A stretch of DNA of 64,000 nucleotides from Carnobacterium gallinarum DSM 4847 (GTDB taxonomy: Bacteria; Bacillota; Bacilli; Lactobacillales; Carnobacteriaceae). The notes under the pieces were generated by a model, which was given only the letters and a program-made list of their open reading frames with translations, was not told where the DNA came from and made no database searches. The position numbers and the translations under genes are program-made. The stretch covers positions 558,001 through 622,000 of the forward strand of contig NZ_JQLU01000005.1 in NCBI RefSeq assembly GCF_000744375.1, written 5' to 3'. Below, piece by piece: positions 42,966-52,159 of the stretch; positions within the stretch are counted from its first letter, which is position 1; every line of letters begins with the position of its first letter.

Positions 42966-43424
42966 TTAATAAAAAAAACCTTCATCTGCCAAGTAACCTT
43001 CAGCAGCCTCTTTTGTTTTAAAAATTGCCTCAAGTCCACCATGAGACATTAAGATCGACCACATGCCATTAGAATACTGTAAAGTCAATACATCTCGATG
43101 ATCGTCTTGCCATTCCTCCGAATAACCTTCTTCAAAACCATCCTCAGTTTTCTTTAAATATTCAATTGCCTGTTGTACAAGCTTATGAATTGTTCCTTCA
43201 TCTTCATCTCTAATTGAAATATACCCTTTAACCGTCTCTTCATCAGGCAAATACCCCGCATAAATTAAGGCATTCCCATTTTTAGGGTGTAAGAATTTTA
43301 CAACCGTTGTTTTGGCTACCGCACTTTCTGTAAAATGATAGTTTAAACGATTCATTGAAACTTCATTAACCGTCAACTCTGAGTAGCTATCAAAAATTGC
43401 CTTTTTCTCGTCAAATGATAACAT
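42966..43424 (-). CDS. Hypothetical cytoplasmic protein (152 aa)
   Basis: Begins MLSFDEKKAIFDSYSELT and is acidic, with no membrane segment or cysteine. An alpha/beta protein with a repeated lysine/glutamate pattern (VQQAIEYLKKTEDGFEEGY) and a C-terminal helix KTKEAAEGYLADEGFFY. No family is recognised. AAAGGATG lies at good distance from the ATG at 43424; an ATG three codons earlier overlaps that site. Single-gene unit, divergent from a membrane protein gene. Confidence 0.75.
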   Translation of the reverse strand: MLSFDEKKAIFDSYSELTVNEVSMNRLNYHFTESAVAKTTVVKFLHPKNGNALIYAGYLPDEETVKGYISIRDEDEGTIHKLVQQAIEYLKKTEDGFEEGYSEEWQDDHRDVLTLQYSNGMWSILMSHGGLEAIFKTKEAAEGYLADEGFFY

Positions 43425-43610
43425 GTATATCATCCTTTCCCTACATATCTATTTCCTTATTATAACAGGATTTAACCTGAAATACTTAGTTGCTTGCATA
43501 ATTTTAAAAGTTTCTGTAAATTCAATTAATTTTCTGTTCTTTTTTTTGCCTTTTTCTACTCATTTAGCAGTATAATAAGTAGATAAAACTTTTTAGATAG
43601 AGGGGTTTCA

Positions 43611-44192
43611 ATGAATTTATTTTTAGAATTTGCAGTCTTACTATATTTTATGTATCAACAATTTTCTTTTGAGCGGGTATCTCGACTAAACTTTGTAGCG
43701 ATTCCTATATTCTCACTGTATCAATTATCCTTAACACTTCCTGAGGGAGAAAAATCAATCTCATTAGTAGGTATTCTTCTAATCAGCCTGATCGGACTTT
43801 TAATTGGATTTTTTCAGGCTAGCCATGTTGAAGTAAAACTTGTAGAAGCCAATAAAAGCTATGTCCGCATTAACGGAGAGGAAACACCTATTTATAAAAA
43901 AATTGTAGAATCACGAGCGGGTTTTCGGTATTTAATTGGTTGGATTTTTATTTTCGGCTTAAAATACGGAATTGGCTTTCTACTTCATGAAAAAATTGAA
44001 GGTAGCCTGATTCGTTCTCTTTTCGCTGAAATTCTACGAGAAATCTTTCTATTTCTCTCTTTAGCTCCACGCAACGAAGCAACTGCTTGGATTGACTGGT
44101 TGTTAATTGGTACTTCAGGAACAGCCTTCAGTATTTACACATTACGAAAACATGAATTAATTCGGAAAATCGTAATGAAGAAAGAATTATAG
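43611..44192 (+). CDS. Integral membrane protein of unknown function
   Basis: 193 residues with about five membrane segments and a cytoplasmic loop around HVEVKLVEANKSYVRINGEE. That layout is similar to small CcdC/DUF1453-like membrane proteins, but the match is too loose to name. AGAGGGG site. It is preceded by a TATAAT box at about 43573 and ends before a strong bidirectional terminator. Confidence 0.7.
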   Translation: MNLFLEFAVLLYFMYQQFSFERVSRLNFVAIPIFSLYQLSLTLPEGEKSISLVGILLISLIGLLIGFFQASHVEVKLVEANKSYVRINGEETPIYKKIVESRAGFRYLIGWIFIFGLKYGIGFLLHEKIEGSLIRSLFAEILREIFLFLSLAPRNEATAWIDWLLIGTSGTAFSIYTLRKHELIRKIVMKKEL

Positions 44193-44207
44193 TTCTCTAC
44201 TAAAATA

Positions 44208-44248
44208 AACTCTTGAAAGTTAGATTAAGCATCTAACTTTCAAGAGTT
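44208..44248. terminator. Bidirectional terminator
   Basis: Perfect 18-base arms beginning AACTCTTGAAAGTTAGAT and complement, between two converging genes. Confidence 0.95.
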
Positions 44249-44267
44249 TTTATTGATAAATCCAATC

Positions 44268-44624
44268 TCAATACAAATTCTCACGATAAATTCGGAGATT
44301 TAACAAGTTCTCCTCTTCTTGATAGCTAATCTCCACAGAATCCACTAGCATCCCAACTAAACTATAATCTTCCTGTTCACAATGCATCCCCATTAAATGT
44401 TCGTAATAATCGTCCATCTCTGGTTGTCGTTTTACTTCTAACAAGCTACGAAGACTCGTTAAATCATTCGGACACTGAGAAATCTGACCTTCAATTTCTA
44501 ACCAAGTTCCCTCTTTATTAACAGTCAAATTAATTTGAACATCTTCAACCTTATTATCAAAGAAATAACCCACTAATTCTTGCATAATTTTTTGTGCTTT
44601 ATTTCGCTCTTCATTCATATACAT
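44268..44624 (-). CDS. Hypothetical protein (118 aa) behind the DUF1576 gene
   Basis: Starts MYMNEERNKAQKIMQELVGY; the ATG has AGGAG 7 bases upstream. Soluble, acidic, alpha/beta, no known domain. It follows the DUF1576 membrane protein gene by only 4 bases, so the two are surely co-expressed, and it may be its cytoplasmic partner. The region KVEDVQINLTVNKEGTWLEI looks like a beta-hairpin. Two cysteines lie at CPND and HCEQ. Confidence 0.77.
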   Translation of the reverse strand: MYMNEERNKAQKIMQELVGYFFDNKVEDVQINLTVNKEGTWLEIEGQISQCPNDLTSLRSLLEVKRQPEMDDYYEHLMGMHCEQEDYSLVGMLVDSVEISYQEEENLLNLRIYRENLY

Positions 44625-44628
44625 GACA

Positions 44629-45936
44629 TTACTCCTTTTTCCGACTCAAAATAGCATCATAGATGGGAACCAAGAGTGCTGCTGTAAAGCCTCCTGAAAA
44701 ACCATTATTATACAAGTTCATTCCACCATGTAAATAACCAACGTTCATGACCAACGCCATGTGCATAAACCCTGCAATAATTCCATAAACACTTCCATAA
44801 TATCCACTAATCGGTGCCAACGTTGTACCGAATAACGCTGCTAGCAAAGCATTTGTAGAATCCGGTTGATAAATATTCAAAATCGAAGCTAGATACACTC
44901 CAATAAAAATTGGAATACTATTTCGTGGATGTTTTCCAAAAGCACTGAATCCAATAATCGTAAAGATCCCACCAATGATTGGACCATTTAATTGTCCACC
45001 AACTAATAAAACATAACACGTTGCAATCACACCTTGCAAGGCCATATTAATTAAAGTTTTCCCAAATCCTTCTAATAAAAAGAAATCTGTCACTAGTTTC
45101 CCTGAATGTTTTAATAACAACGGATAACCACTTAAGCTCTTACCATTATAATAAAAACCAAGCATAAATAACAGCAAACAAAAGCTAAATACAACAATCG
45201 ACATGTTAACATTATTTCCACTAGATAAAATCGAGGCGCTTTCAATAGTGCCACCAAACATACGAATAACCGATGTAATAAACATCCCGATAATCCCCGA
45301 AGTAAAGCCAATATTATATAAACTAAATCCTTTATGGAAGCTTAAAAAATGACCTGATAGCGGTGGCAAAATCGCACCAATAATAATTCCTACACCATAG
45401 CCAATTAAAATTCCCGTCACCGGTTCAAATCCCATACCAAAGGCTAGCTCACTTACTACCGGTCCTAATGCTGTTCCAAATAAACTAATCAATAAGAAAT
45501 GTGAAAATGGACGATGCTCGAATTTAGCATATAATACAACCCCTAATGTAATCGGAATCGAATTAAATAAATTTTTCCCAAATAATGAAAATCCACAAAC
45601 TGTTAAAATCCCTGCAACAAGTGGTCCTGAAATACTCACTTTTTGCGAACGAACCATTAAAACACTTAATAATGTCAATAAGCCACTATTAAAAAAAGCT
45701 GCACCAATTGAAGCTAATTCCATATAATCCGTTAACAGTTTTCCTGAAGAAGTCATAATAAGTTTCATGCCTTCCCAGATTTCTCCTGGTGTTTGAAACA
45801 CAAAACCTAACATCATTAAGGAAAGACTAAAAGCGACTAATAAATAATATTTAGTATCCTCCGTCACTTCATTTTTTGTAAAACCTTCCTGCTTTTCAAG
45901 TACTTGTTCACTGGTTTTAGCTAACTTTCCTTTCAT
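44629..45936 (-). CDS. DUF1576 multi-pass membrane protein
   Basis: 435 residues with 11-12 membrane segments in two related halves. Both halves contain FGK-x-x-x-NSIPI (SLFGKNLFNSIPITLGV and SAFGKHPRNSIPIFIGV) and a YNIGFTSG/YNNGFSGG turn, so the protein is an internal duplication. DUF1576 is a Firmicutes family of unknown, probably transport, function. AGGGGGG site. It forms an operon with the 118-residue protein gene. It lies next to the decarboxylase gene but on a separate transcript. Confidence 0.87.
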   Translation of the reverse strand: MKGKLAKTSEQVLEKQEGFTKNEVTEDTKYYLLVAFSLSLMMLGFVFQTPGEIWEGMKLIMTSSGKLLTDYMELASIGAAFFNSGLLTLLSVLMVRSQKVSISGPLVAGILTVCGFSLFGKNLFNSIPITLGVVLYAKFEHRPFSHFLLISLFGTALGPVVSELAFGMGFEPVTGILIGYGVGIIIGAILPPLSGHFLSFHKGFSLYNIGFTSGIIGMFITSVIRMFGGTIESASILSSGNNVNMSIVVFSFCLLLFMLGFYYNGKSLSGYPLLLKHSGKLVTDFFLLEGFGKTLINMALQGVIATCYVLLVGGQLNGPIIGGIFTIIGFSAFGKHPRNSIPIFIGVYLASILNIYQPDSTNALLAALFGTTLAPISGYYGSVYGIIAGFMHMALVMNVGYLHGGMNLYNNGFSGGFTAALLVPIYDAILSRKKE

Positions 45937-46085
45937 AAATTCCCCCCTATCTTAAAATTGCCCCTATCCTTTAAGTACTTATTTCTTATCACGCAAATAT
46001 GTTAGCTTTTATTTAGCTTATTTGAATATACCAAAAAAATGGATCACAAACAAGATAGGACTAATCTTATTGATAAGAAATAAAA

Positions 46086-46115
46086 AGCCCTTAATCTATA
46101 AAACAGATTAAAGAC
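46086..46115 (-). terminator. Terminator after the decarboxylase gene
   Basis: A stem centred on TTAATCT/AGATTAA extended by GGTC and GGGC ends, followed by TTTTT on the minus strand. Confidence 0.82.
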
Positions 46116-46129
46116 CACTTTTTTTCAAA

Positions 46130-47578
46130 CTAAACTTCCTCACAATACACTTCCATTTGCGCTTTATCATCCAAGCCAACAATTCTTGCCTTTTGATTAT
46201 GCCACACATGAAGTTGTTTTAACTGTTCTTCTGCAACTCGCTCACCTTTTAACACTAACGGAACTCCCGGCGGATAAGGAATAATATTTTTAGCACTCAC
46301 CCGATTTAAGCACATCTCCCAATCTAACTTTTCCGTTTCTAATTCTTGCTGCTTCCCATAGTCAATCGCTAGATTAGTACACCCGGGATAGCTAGGTAGA
46401 CGTTCTATTTTTTGAAATTTTTGTAACGATTTTTTTTTATCTGGCACAACTAAACTATTGTCATTTGGTTGAAAATCAATCATCTGCTCCACTTTTATTA
46501 ACGGAAAGGTCAGAAGTATTTTTTTCTCATCTGCCAGTTCAGGAAATAGCCCAACCGACTCAATCACCTGACTTAGTTCACTCCCATTCAATCTGTCCGA
46601 AGCTACAATTAATTTTAATGGATCATCACAAAACGAGACCTTCAAGTCATGCTGTTGGAACCACTTAGCCCATATACGCACTAATTCACAACTTGCTTCA
46701 CTATCCCTAACTGTCAAATTTGCCACAAACCAACGAGCATATTCTAACGACAACATCAATAAATAAGATGGGCTACTAGACTGGAACATATGTAAATAAT
46801 GCTCCACCCGCTTTTTATGAGGCTGAGAAAGTGACGTACCAATATGCAAATACGCTCCCTGAGTCAGAGCCGGTAACATTTTATGAGCTGATTGCACAAC
46901 TATATCTGCACCATAAGCCAAAGCCGACATTGGAAACTCCCTATTTTTCTCTGCTACTACAAAGTGCGCTCCATGAGCTTCATCCACTAAAGTTATACAC
47001 TTGTATTCTTTAGCTAACGCTAGTAACTCCTTGATAGGATAAATCGCTCCATCATATGTTGGATAAGTTAAAATTAAAGCTTCTACGGTTGGATAACGCA
47101 TAAAAGCATTTCGTAAAGTTTCTAGAGAAATTCCCACTGGCGACTGATTTTGAACATCAATCTCTGGTGCTAAAAAGATTGGCTGCAATCCATTTAGTTC
47201 TAATCCATGAATAATTGACTGATGCACATTACGATCAACAAAAACGCTACCACCTTTAGTTGTCGTTCCCATAATCATTGCCAGATTCCCTACAGTTGAA
47301 CCATTTACTAAATAATAACTTTGCTGACTTTGATAAAAATCAGTCAATAAATCCTGACTTTCTTTTAATACACCTTCTGATTCATGTAAATAATCTAAGC
47401 CTGTGACTTCTGTTTGATCAAATTTCAATACGTCTCTAAATACAGCCATTTCATCAATCCAGTTTAATCCATTTTTATGACCTGGAACATGGAAGGAAAA
47501 CTGCTCTTTCTCTCCATGCTGCTTCAAAGCTGCAAAAAGAGGCCGTTGTTGTTGATTGAAGTAACTACTCTCCTTCAT
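46130..47578 (-). CDS. Orn/Lys/Arg decarboxylase family protein (YaaO-like)
   Basis: 482 residues of the fold I PLP family. FHVPGHKNG at the N-terminus, LVDEAHGAHFV with the PLP-ring-contacting His, and VQSAHKMLPALTQGAYLH with the Schiff-base lysine. It lacks the N-terminal wing domain of biodegradative decarboxylases, like the B. subtilis arginine decarboxylase-type SpeA/YaaO group. It probably makes agmatine, cadaverine or putrescine; the substrate is not clear. The ATG at 47578 has GGAGG upstream; a TTG just before it is possible. Confidence 0.87.
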   Translation of the reverse strand: MKESSYFNQQQRPLFAALKQHGEKEQFSFHVPGHKNGLNWIDEMAVFRDVLKFDQTEVTGLDYLHESEGVLKESQDLLTDFYQSQQSYYLVNGSTVGNLAMIMGTTTKGGSVFVDRNVHQSIIHGLELNGLQPIFLAPEIDVQNQSPVGISLETLRNAFMRYPTVEALILTYPTYDGAIYPIKELLALAKEYKCITLVDEAHGAHFVVAEKNREFPMSALAYGADIVVQSAHKMLPALTQGAYLHIGTSLSQPHKKRVEHYLHMFQSSSPSYLLMLSLEYARWFVANLTVRDSEASCELVRIWAKWFQQHDLKVSFCDDPLKLIVASDRLNGSELSQVIESVGLFPELADEKKILLTFPLIKVEQMIDFQPNDNSLVVPDKKKSLQKFQKIERLPSYPGCTNLAIDYGKQQELETEKLDWEMCLNRVSAKNIIPYPPGVPLVLKGERVAEEQLKQLHVWHNQKARIVGLDDKAQMEVYCEEV

Positions 47579-47609
47579 CAATTCAGACCTCCTTTTATCT
47601 TGTATTCAT

Positions 47610-47840
47610 TTATCTTACTTTTGTGCTTTTTATTTCTCTAATCCGAGCCTCTTTGAATAGATAAAAATACTTTGCCTCTGCCAATTTTGTTTGAGAAAAT
47701 AACAGACCATCCTTATCAAATACAGAATCCTCGATGCCTTTTTTGTACTCCCACTCATCTTTGGTACGATACATCAACTCAAGTAATTCTTCATCGTATT
47801 CTTTACGCAATAGCCCTTTTTTTCTTCTGCCAAATACCAT
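47610..47840 (-). CDS. yaaL: YaaL family protein (DUF2508)
   Basis: 76 residues, starting MVFGRRKKGLLRKEYDEELL at the ATG with GAAGGAGG upstream. The frame is open further back into recR, but that part has no ribosome site. The helical sequence with YRTKDEWE and EAKYFYLFKEARIRE is typical of DUF2508, a small conserved protein of unknown function downstream of recR in Firmicutes. It lies 16 bases behind recR. Confidence 0.9.
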   Translation of the reverse strand: MVFGRRKKGLLRKEYDEELLELMYRTKDEWEYKKGIEDSVFDKDGLLFSQTKLAEAKYFYLFKEARIREIKSTKVR

Positions 47841-47856
47841 GATAATTTCCTCCTTC

Positions 47857-48453
47857 TTAAAGTTCTCTTCGACCTTCAACAGCCTTAAGCAAGGTAATCT
47901 CATCTGCGTACTCAATGTCACTTCCGACAGACAAACCATGAGCTAATCGTGTTACTTTAATCCCTGCTGGTTTAATCAAACGTGACAAATACATAGCCGT
48001 TGCTTCGCCTTCTGCTGTTGCATTCGTTGCAATAATCACTTCATTAATTTCATCTGCCTGCAAACGTTTAATCAAGCTAGGAATATTAATATCTTCAGGT
48101 CCTGTTCCCTCAATTGGAGACAAAACACCATGTAAAACATGATACAGCCCATGATATTCACGCATTTTCTCCATTGAAATGACATCTTTAGGATCTTCTA
48201 CTACTAAAACAACACTCCGATCACGAGTTTTATCTTGGCAGATTTCGCAAGGATCTTCCTCGGTAATATTGCCACAAATCGAACAATAATGTAAATCTCG
48301 TTTAGCACTAATTAGGGCTTTAGCAAAATCGGTAACATCCTCTTCCTTCATATCAATCGTAAAGAATGCTAAACGTGCTGCCGTTTTCGCGCCAATTCCC
48401 GGTAATTTTTGATAACTATCAATTAATTTTGAAATCGGTTCTGGATAATGCAT
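47857..48453 (-). CDS. recR: Recombination mediator protein RecR
   Basis: 198 residues. Helix-hairpin-helix [20 protein letters not shown], the zinc motif [16 protein letters not shown] and a Toprim domain with [11 protein letters not shown]. With RecO and RecF it loads RecA onto SSB-coated gaps. The ATG at 48453 has GAGG at 7 bases; an in-frame ATG five codons earlier is too near that site. It follows ybaB as in the standard dnaX-ybaB-recR order. Confidence 0.96.
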   Translation of the reverse strand: MHYPEPISKLIDSYQKLPGIGAKTAARLAFFTIDMKEEDVTDFAKALISAKRDLHYCSICGNITEEDPCEICQDKTRDRSVVLVVEDPKDVISMEKMREYHGLYHVLHGVLSPIEGTGPEDINIPSLIKRLQADEINEVIIATNATAEGEATAMYLSRLIKPAGIKVTRLAHGLSVGSDIEYADEITLLKAVEGRREL

Positions 48454-48547
48454 TTTTTTTCCTCGCATTCATTTGGTTGCTAAATAATTTAGCGAATTAG
48501 GTTAAAAATGGGACACAATATCTGCGCCCCATTTGAATCGTATTGAT

Positions 48548-48859
48548 TTAGAATCCTGGAATTCCTTTAGTGAATTTGCCCATTGTTGCTTGCGTTTCAA
48601 CTTCAATCTTTTCTAAAACAGCATTTGTTGCCATAATAACTAAATCTTGTAACATTTCAATATCATCTGGATCCACAGCTTCTGGTTTAATGACAATATC
48701 TTTCATTTTTTTATCACCAGTCATTGTAACCGTTACTAAATCGCTACTTGAACTTGCAACAAACTCTTTTTGGTTTAGAGCCTCTTGCGTTTCGCCCATT
48801 TCCTTTTGCATTTTTTGCATTTGTTTCATCATACCTTGCATATTTCCCATTCCACGCAT
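48548..48859 (-). CDS. ybaB: YbaB/EbfC nucleoid-associated protein
   Basis: 103 residues. A Met- and Gln-rich N-terminal helix ([17 protein letters not shown]) and the conserved core [21 protein letters not shown]. Small dimeric DNA-binding protein between dnaX and recR. GAGGAAG site. In this genome about 570 bases with an interrupted small gene and the dnaX terminator separate it from dnaX, so it probably has its own promoter. Confidence 0.95.
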   Translation of the reverse strand: MRGMGNMQGMMKQMQKMQKEMGETQEALNQKEFVASSSSDLVTVTMTGDKKMKDIVIKPEAVDPDDIEMLQDLVIMATNAVLEKIEVETQATMGKFTKGIPGF

Positions 48860-49075
48860 CTTAAAATCTTCCTCTCGTTAATCAGTCTATTTTATTGTTC
48901 ACTATATTTATTCTACAGTCATCGACTCTTTTATTATAACAGGAAAACAAAAAACAGTGAAGCACTCCGTCTAAAATAAAGAATAACTTTACTTTCTTAT
49001 AAACTCAATATGCTCGAAATCCCAACAGAATGCGGATTTATTATATAAATACCCTAGACAATTTTCTCTTTATCC

Positions 49076-49300
49076 TTAATGTTTGTATAATAGCATGTTT
49101 TTTTCGCCAAATAAATGAACGTTTTTCTCTAATGAATGAATTGTAGCAATTACTTCTAATTCTTCACCAATTTTTATACTATATTGTTGATTTTCTAATT
49201 CTTTAAATAGTAAATCTGTCTTTCACTTTTTGCTAAATTCCCAGTATTCTCTATATAAGCCTGTTTCTCTAGGACTTAAAGGTTGGTTTAACATATCCAT
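49076..49300 (-). pseudogene. Small gene interrupted by an in-frame TGA
   Basis: ATG at 49300 (GATAAAAGGG upstream) reads MDMLNQPLSPRETGLYREYW EFSKK, then TGA at 49223-49225, then continues in the same frame for 48 codons (KTDLLFKELENQQYSIKIGE... to LLYKH) to TAA at 49076. Both parts look like one compact protein of 74 residues. A TGG-to-TGA change (Trp to stop) would explain it. No family is recognised. Located between dnaX and ybaB. Confidence 0.5.
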
Positions 49301-49344
49301 ATTTAAATTTCCCTTTTATCCTATTGCCCCTATTTTTTATAAAA

Positions 49345-49418
49345 TAAAAAAAGACAGACACTAATGGTTGCTGTACAAATCTCAATAAATAGAAATTGAT
49401 ACACATTACTGCCGTCTT
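49345..49418 (-). terminator. Terminator after dnaX
   Basis: A long imperfect stem (AAGACGGCAGTAATG against CATTAGTGTCTGTCTT) followed by seven Ts on the minus strand, 11 bases after the dnaX stop. Confidence 0.75.
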
Positions 49419-49428
49419 ATTTTCATCA

Positions 49429-51345
49429 CTAGTCATTAATTACTTCAACAATTGATTCTCCAAACAACTGCATGGCTTCACTAACAATCGAGTTATCCTC
49501 TGGATTTTCTTCCGGTGGTGCGGCAAAATCATCTAAACCATCAAATGGTGAAGGTACATTTGTAAATTCCGCTTGCTGTGATTGTTGAGGCTCTGGTTTA
49601 GTTGAATTTGATTCGGTTACTGGCTTTGTGCCTTGAGTTCCAGTAGCAGATCCTTGATTCATCGCTGGTGATGCAGGAGATTCCTCACTTGGACTTGAAG
49701 CTGCTTTATTTTGACTTAGATATTGCGTGCGAATCGTTGGCCATTGTTCACTTGGCACACAAATCATAGTGGGTGTATGTCCAATCAAACGGCGCATATA
49801 CTCACTAATCGCTTCACTCAACTCAGTATCATTCGTTGCTTTTTGACACAAAATATCGTATTCAAATGAAACAATTAAACCACTTGGGCTGGCTGCTACT
49901 GGTGTTGAAGCTTTCATAATCGCACGTTGCGTTACCGATAACATATTCAACAAGTCTGGCCACAAATCACGTAATTGTAGTAAATTATCTTTAGTCGCTT
50001 CTTTTAACACACTATAAATCGCTGTAGTATTCGGCTTAAACTGACCACCATTCGCTTTCTTTTGAACCACTTTAGCTGGTGCTTTTTTAACAGCTGTACC
50101 GATACCTTGCTCTTTCATTTCTTGTAGTTGTTTTTTCAAAGCTTGCATTTCTGCTTCTAGTTGGGAAACATCTCCATTTGATGATGGCTGACTTTGAACT
50201 GAATTGGCAGTATGCACTGGAATTGGCATCTCACTTACCACTGCCGTCACTCCCGTAGTTCCACGTAATTGGGTCATTTTAACAGTTGCCACTTCAAGAT
50301 AAATATCCGGATGATTGCTAAAACGCATCTCACTTTGAGTTTCATTTAAAATCGTAATCACTTGATACAAACTCTCTGCTGGCATTTTCTCACTTAACTC
50401 TTTAAAACTACTATCAGCACTAGCTTCTTCCAACAATTCAATCATTTGCGGAGCTTGCTGATAAACGAGTAAATCTCGACTGAATAAGATTAAATCCTCA
50501 ACAAAACGGGCAGCATCTTTTCCTTCTGCCAAAATACTTTGTAAGAGAGACAGCCCTTGCTCAGTATTATGCGTTAAAATCGCATCAAAATAATTAAGTA
50601 AGAGCTCTTGAGTTAAACTTCCAGTAACACTCATAGCGTTAGCTAAAGTGACCATATCATCTCCATATGAAATAACTTGATCTAAAATGCTCAAAGCATC
50701 CCGCATTCCACCTTCAGCGACCCGAGCAATAACTGGTAATGCTGCATCTTCAAAACCAATTTTTTCTTGATTTAAAATATACACCATTCGCTCACAAATA
50801 TCCTTCACAGAAATACGTTTAAAATCAAAACGCTGTGTTCGTGAAATAATCGTCAAAGGTATCTTATGAGGTTCTGTTGTTGCGAGAATAAAAATAACAT
50901 TTTTAGGCGGTTCTTCTAATGTTTTTAAGAGTGCATTGAAGGCCCCTGTAGAAAGCATATGCACTTCATCAATAATATAAACTTTATAGTCAGCACTAGT
51001 TGGTGCATATTTTGCCTTATCCCGAATGTCGCGAATTTCTTCAACACCATTGTTACTAGCCGCATCAATTTCAATAACATCATTTAACTGTCCAGAAGTA
51101 ATTGCTTTACATGATTCACATTCATTACAAGGCTCGCCATTCTCTAAAAAATGACAGTTAATAGCCTTGGCAAAAATCTTCGCCGCACTTGTTTTACCTG
51201 TTCCTCTAGGTCCAGTGAATAAATAAGCATGACTTGATTTCCCTTGAATCAAAGCATTTCTAAGTGTTTGTGTAATGGCACGCTGTCCGGCAATGTCTTG
51301 AAAACGTTGGGGACGCCATACCCGATAAAGTGCTTGATAGCTCAT
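49429..51345 (-). CDS. dnaX: DNA polymerase III tau/gamma subunit
   Basis: 638 residues. AAA+ clamp loader with P-loop GPRGTGKTS (45-53), zinc module CNECESCKAI, Walker B IIDEVHML, and sensor SRTQRFDFKRI. A Gln/Ser/Pro-rich stretch from about 380 leads into the tau-specific end that binds polymerase. No clear A-AAA-AAG frameshift site was seen, so only the long form is expected. AGAGGG site. The scRNA gene often found upstream in Bacillus is not present here. Confidence 0.96.
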   Translation of the reverse strand: MSYQALYRVWRPQRFQDIAGQRAITQTLRNALIQGKSSHAYLFTGPRGTGKTSAAKIFAKAINCHFLENGEPCNECESCKAITSGQLNDVIEIDAASNNGVEEIRDIRDKAKYAPTSADYKVYIIDEVHMLSTGAFNALLKTLEEPPKNVIFILATTEPHKIPLTIISRTQRFDFKRISVKDICERMVYILNQEKIGFEDAALPVIARVAEGGMRDALSILDQVISYGDDMVTLANAMSVTGSLTQELLLNYFDAILTHNTEQGLSLLQSILAEGKDAARFVEDLILFSRDLLVYQQAPQMIELLEEASADSSFKELSEKMPAESLYQVITILNETQSEMRFSNHPDIYLEVATVKMTQLRGTTGVTAVVSEMPIPVHTANSVQSQPSSNGDVSQLEAEMQALKKQLQEMKEQGIGTAVKKAPAKVVQKKANGGQFKPNTTAIYSVLKEATKDNLLQLRDLWPDLLNMLSVTQRAIMKASTPVAASPSGLIVSFEYDILCQKATNDTELSEAISEYMRRLIGHTPTMICVPSEQWPTIRTQYLSQNKAASSPSEESPASPAMNQGSATGTQGTKPVTESNSTKPEPQQSQQAEFTNVPSPFDGLDDFAAPPEENPEDNSIVSEAMQLFGESIVEVIND

Positions 51346-51540
51346 CCATTTCCCTCTTTCTTGACCATGTAGTTACTGTCCTCCATTATACTTTATTTAT
51401 AAATGAATTTCATTAGGAAAGCTAGAATTCTTAGAATAAACTCGTTAACAACTACGATTACTTATTTGTTTTTTTATTTTGCTAAAAATTACTATTTAAA
51501 ATCCTAGAAAATACATCAGCCTAATTACATCAAAAAAATA

Positions 51541-51570
51541 AGATTTCTAGTAAGGAAGCACTAGAAATCT
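51541..51570 (-). terminator. Terminator after the YccF gene
   Basis: Perfect 11-base arms AGATTTCTAGT and ACTAGAAATCT with an 8-base loop, followed by a T-rich stretch on the minus strand. Confidence 0.92.
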
Positions 51571-51587
51571 GATTTTATTTTTATTAC

Positions 51588-51953
51588 TTATTTTTGAACT
51601 ACTTCAGCACCGAAAGGCATTAAAGCAAGACGTGCTAATTTGAAACATTGTAATCCGAATGGAATTCCCACAATTGTGATGCAAAAAATAGCTCCACTAA
51701 CTAAATGTGTTATCGCTAATGGAAGCCCACTAACAATCAACCAAATAATATCTACCACAATCGACAAACTGGAACCATTATAGACGACTTCTTTACCAAA
51801 TGGAAAGAATGTCAAACCTGCTATCTTAAAACACTGTTGCCCGATTGGAATCCCAACAATCGTAATTGACCACAAAATACCTGCTAAAATCCAACCAAGT
51901 CCGGACACTAATCCACCAAAAATAAACCATAAAATATTTCCTAAAGTACTCAT
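51588..51953 (-). CDS. YccF domain membrane protein
   Basis: 121 residues built from two YccF repeats: each has a hydrophobic stretch followed by ITIVGIP-x-G-x-QCFK and a PFG-x-EV ending. The two halves begin at about residues 7 and 67. Four membrane segments. YccF proteins are widespread inner-membrane proteins of unknown function. Weak GGGATAG site. A single-gene unit between dnaX and the first sugar operon. Confidence 0.9.
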   Translation of the reverse strand: MSTLGNILWFIFGGLVSGLGWILAGILWSITIVGIPIGQQCFKIAGLTFFPFGKEVVYNGSSLSIVVDIIWLIVSGLPLAITHLVSGAIFCITIVGIPFGLQCFKLARLALMPFGAEVVQK

Positions 51954-52110
51954 TGCTATCCCCTATCCTTTTAGACTACTTCTTATTATACAAGATAATA
52001 AATAAGATGCTATAAAAAATACTTTTCTTAAGATTAATTTATATTCAAAAATAGTATCTACTAAACACGTCAGAAAATCTAATTCCCTATTTTTTATTGA
52101 CTAAAAAAAA

Positions 52111-52142
52111 GACTTTAAAATCAAACATCTGATTTTAAAATC
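52111..52142 (-). terminator. Terminator of the first aldolase operon
   Basis: Perfect 10-base arms TTTAAAATCA and TGATTTTAAA with extended pairing, then eight Ts on the minus strand. Confidence 0.88.
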
Positions 52143-52159
52143 TGTTTTTCTATTTTTAA

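Noticed and set aside
47841-47939. N-terminal extension of YaaL into recR
   Set aside because: A GGAGG site directly precedes the internal ATG at 47840, and the extension is recR read in another frame.
50040-50120. Possible programmed frameshift in dnaX at an A-rich stretch
   Set aside because: The codons read AAA AAA GCA, not the A-AAA-AAG slippery arrangement in the right frame, and no strong stem follows.
51346-51587. Search for the SRP (scRNA) gene upstream of dnaX, as in Bacillus
   Set aside because: No GGAAG-type SRP loop or paired arms were seen; only the YccF terminator is present.
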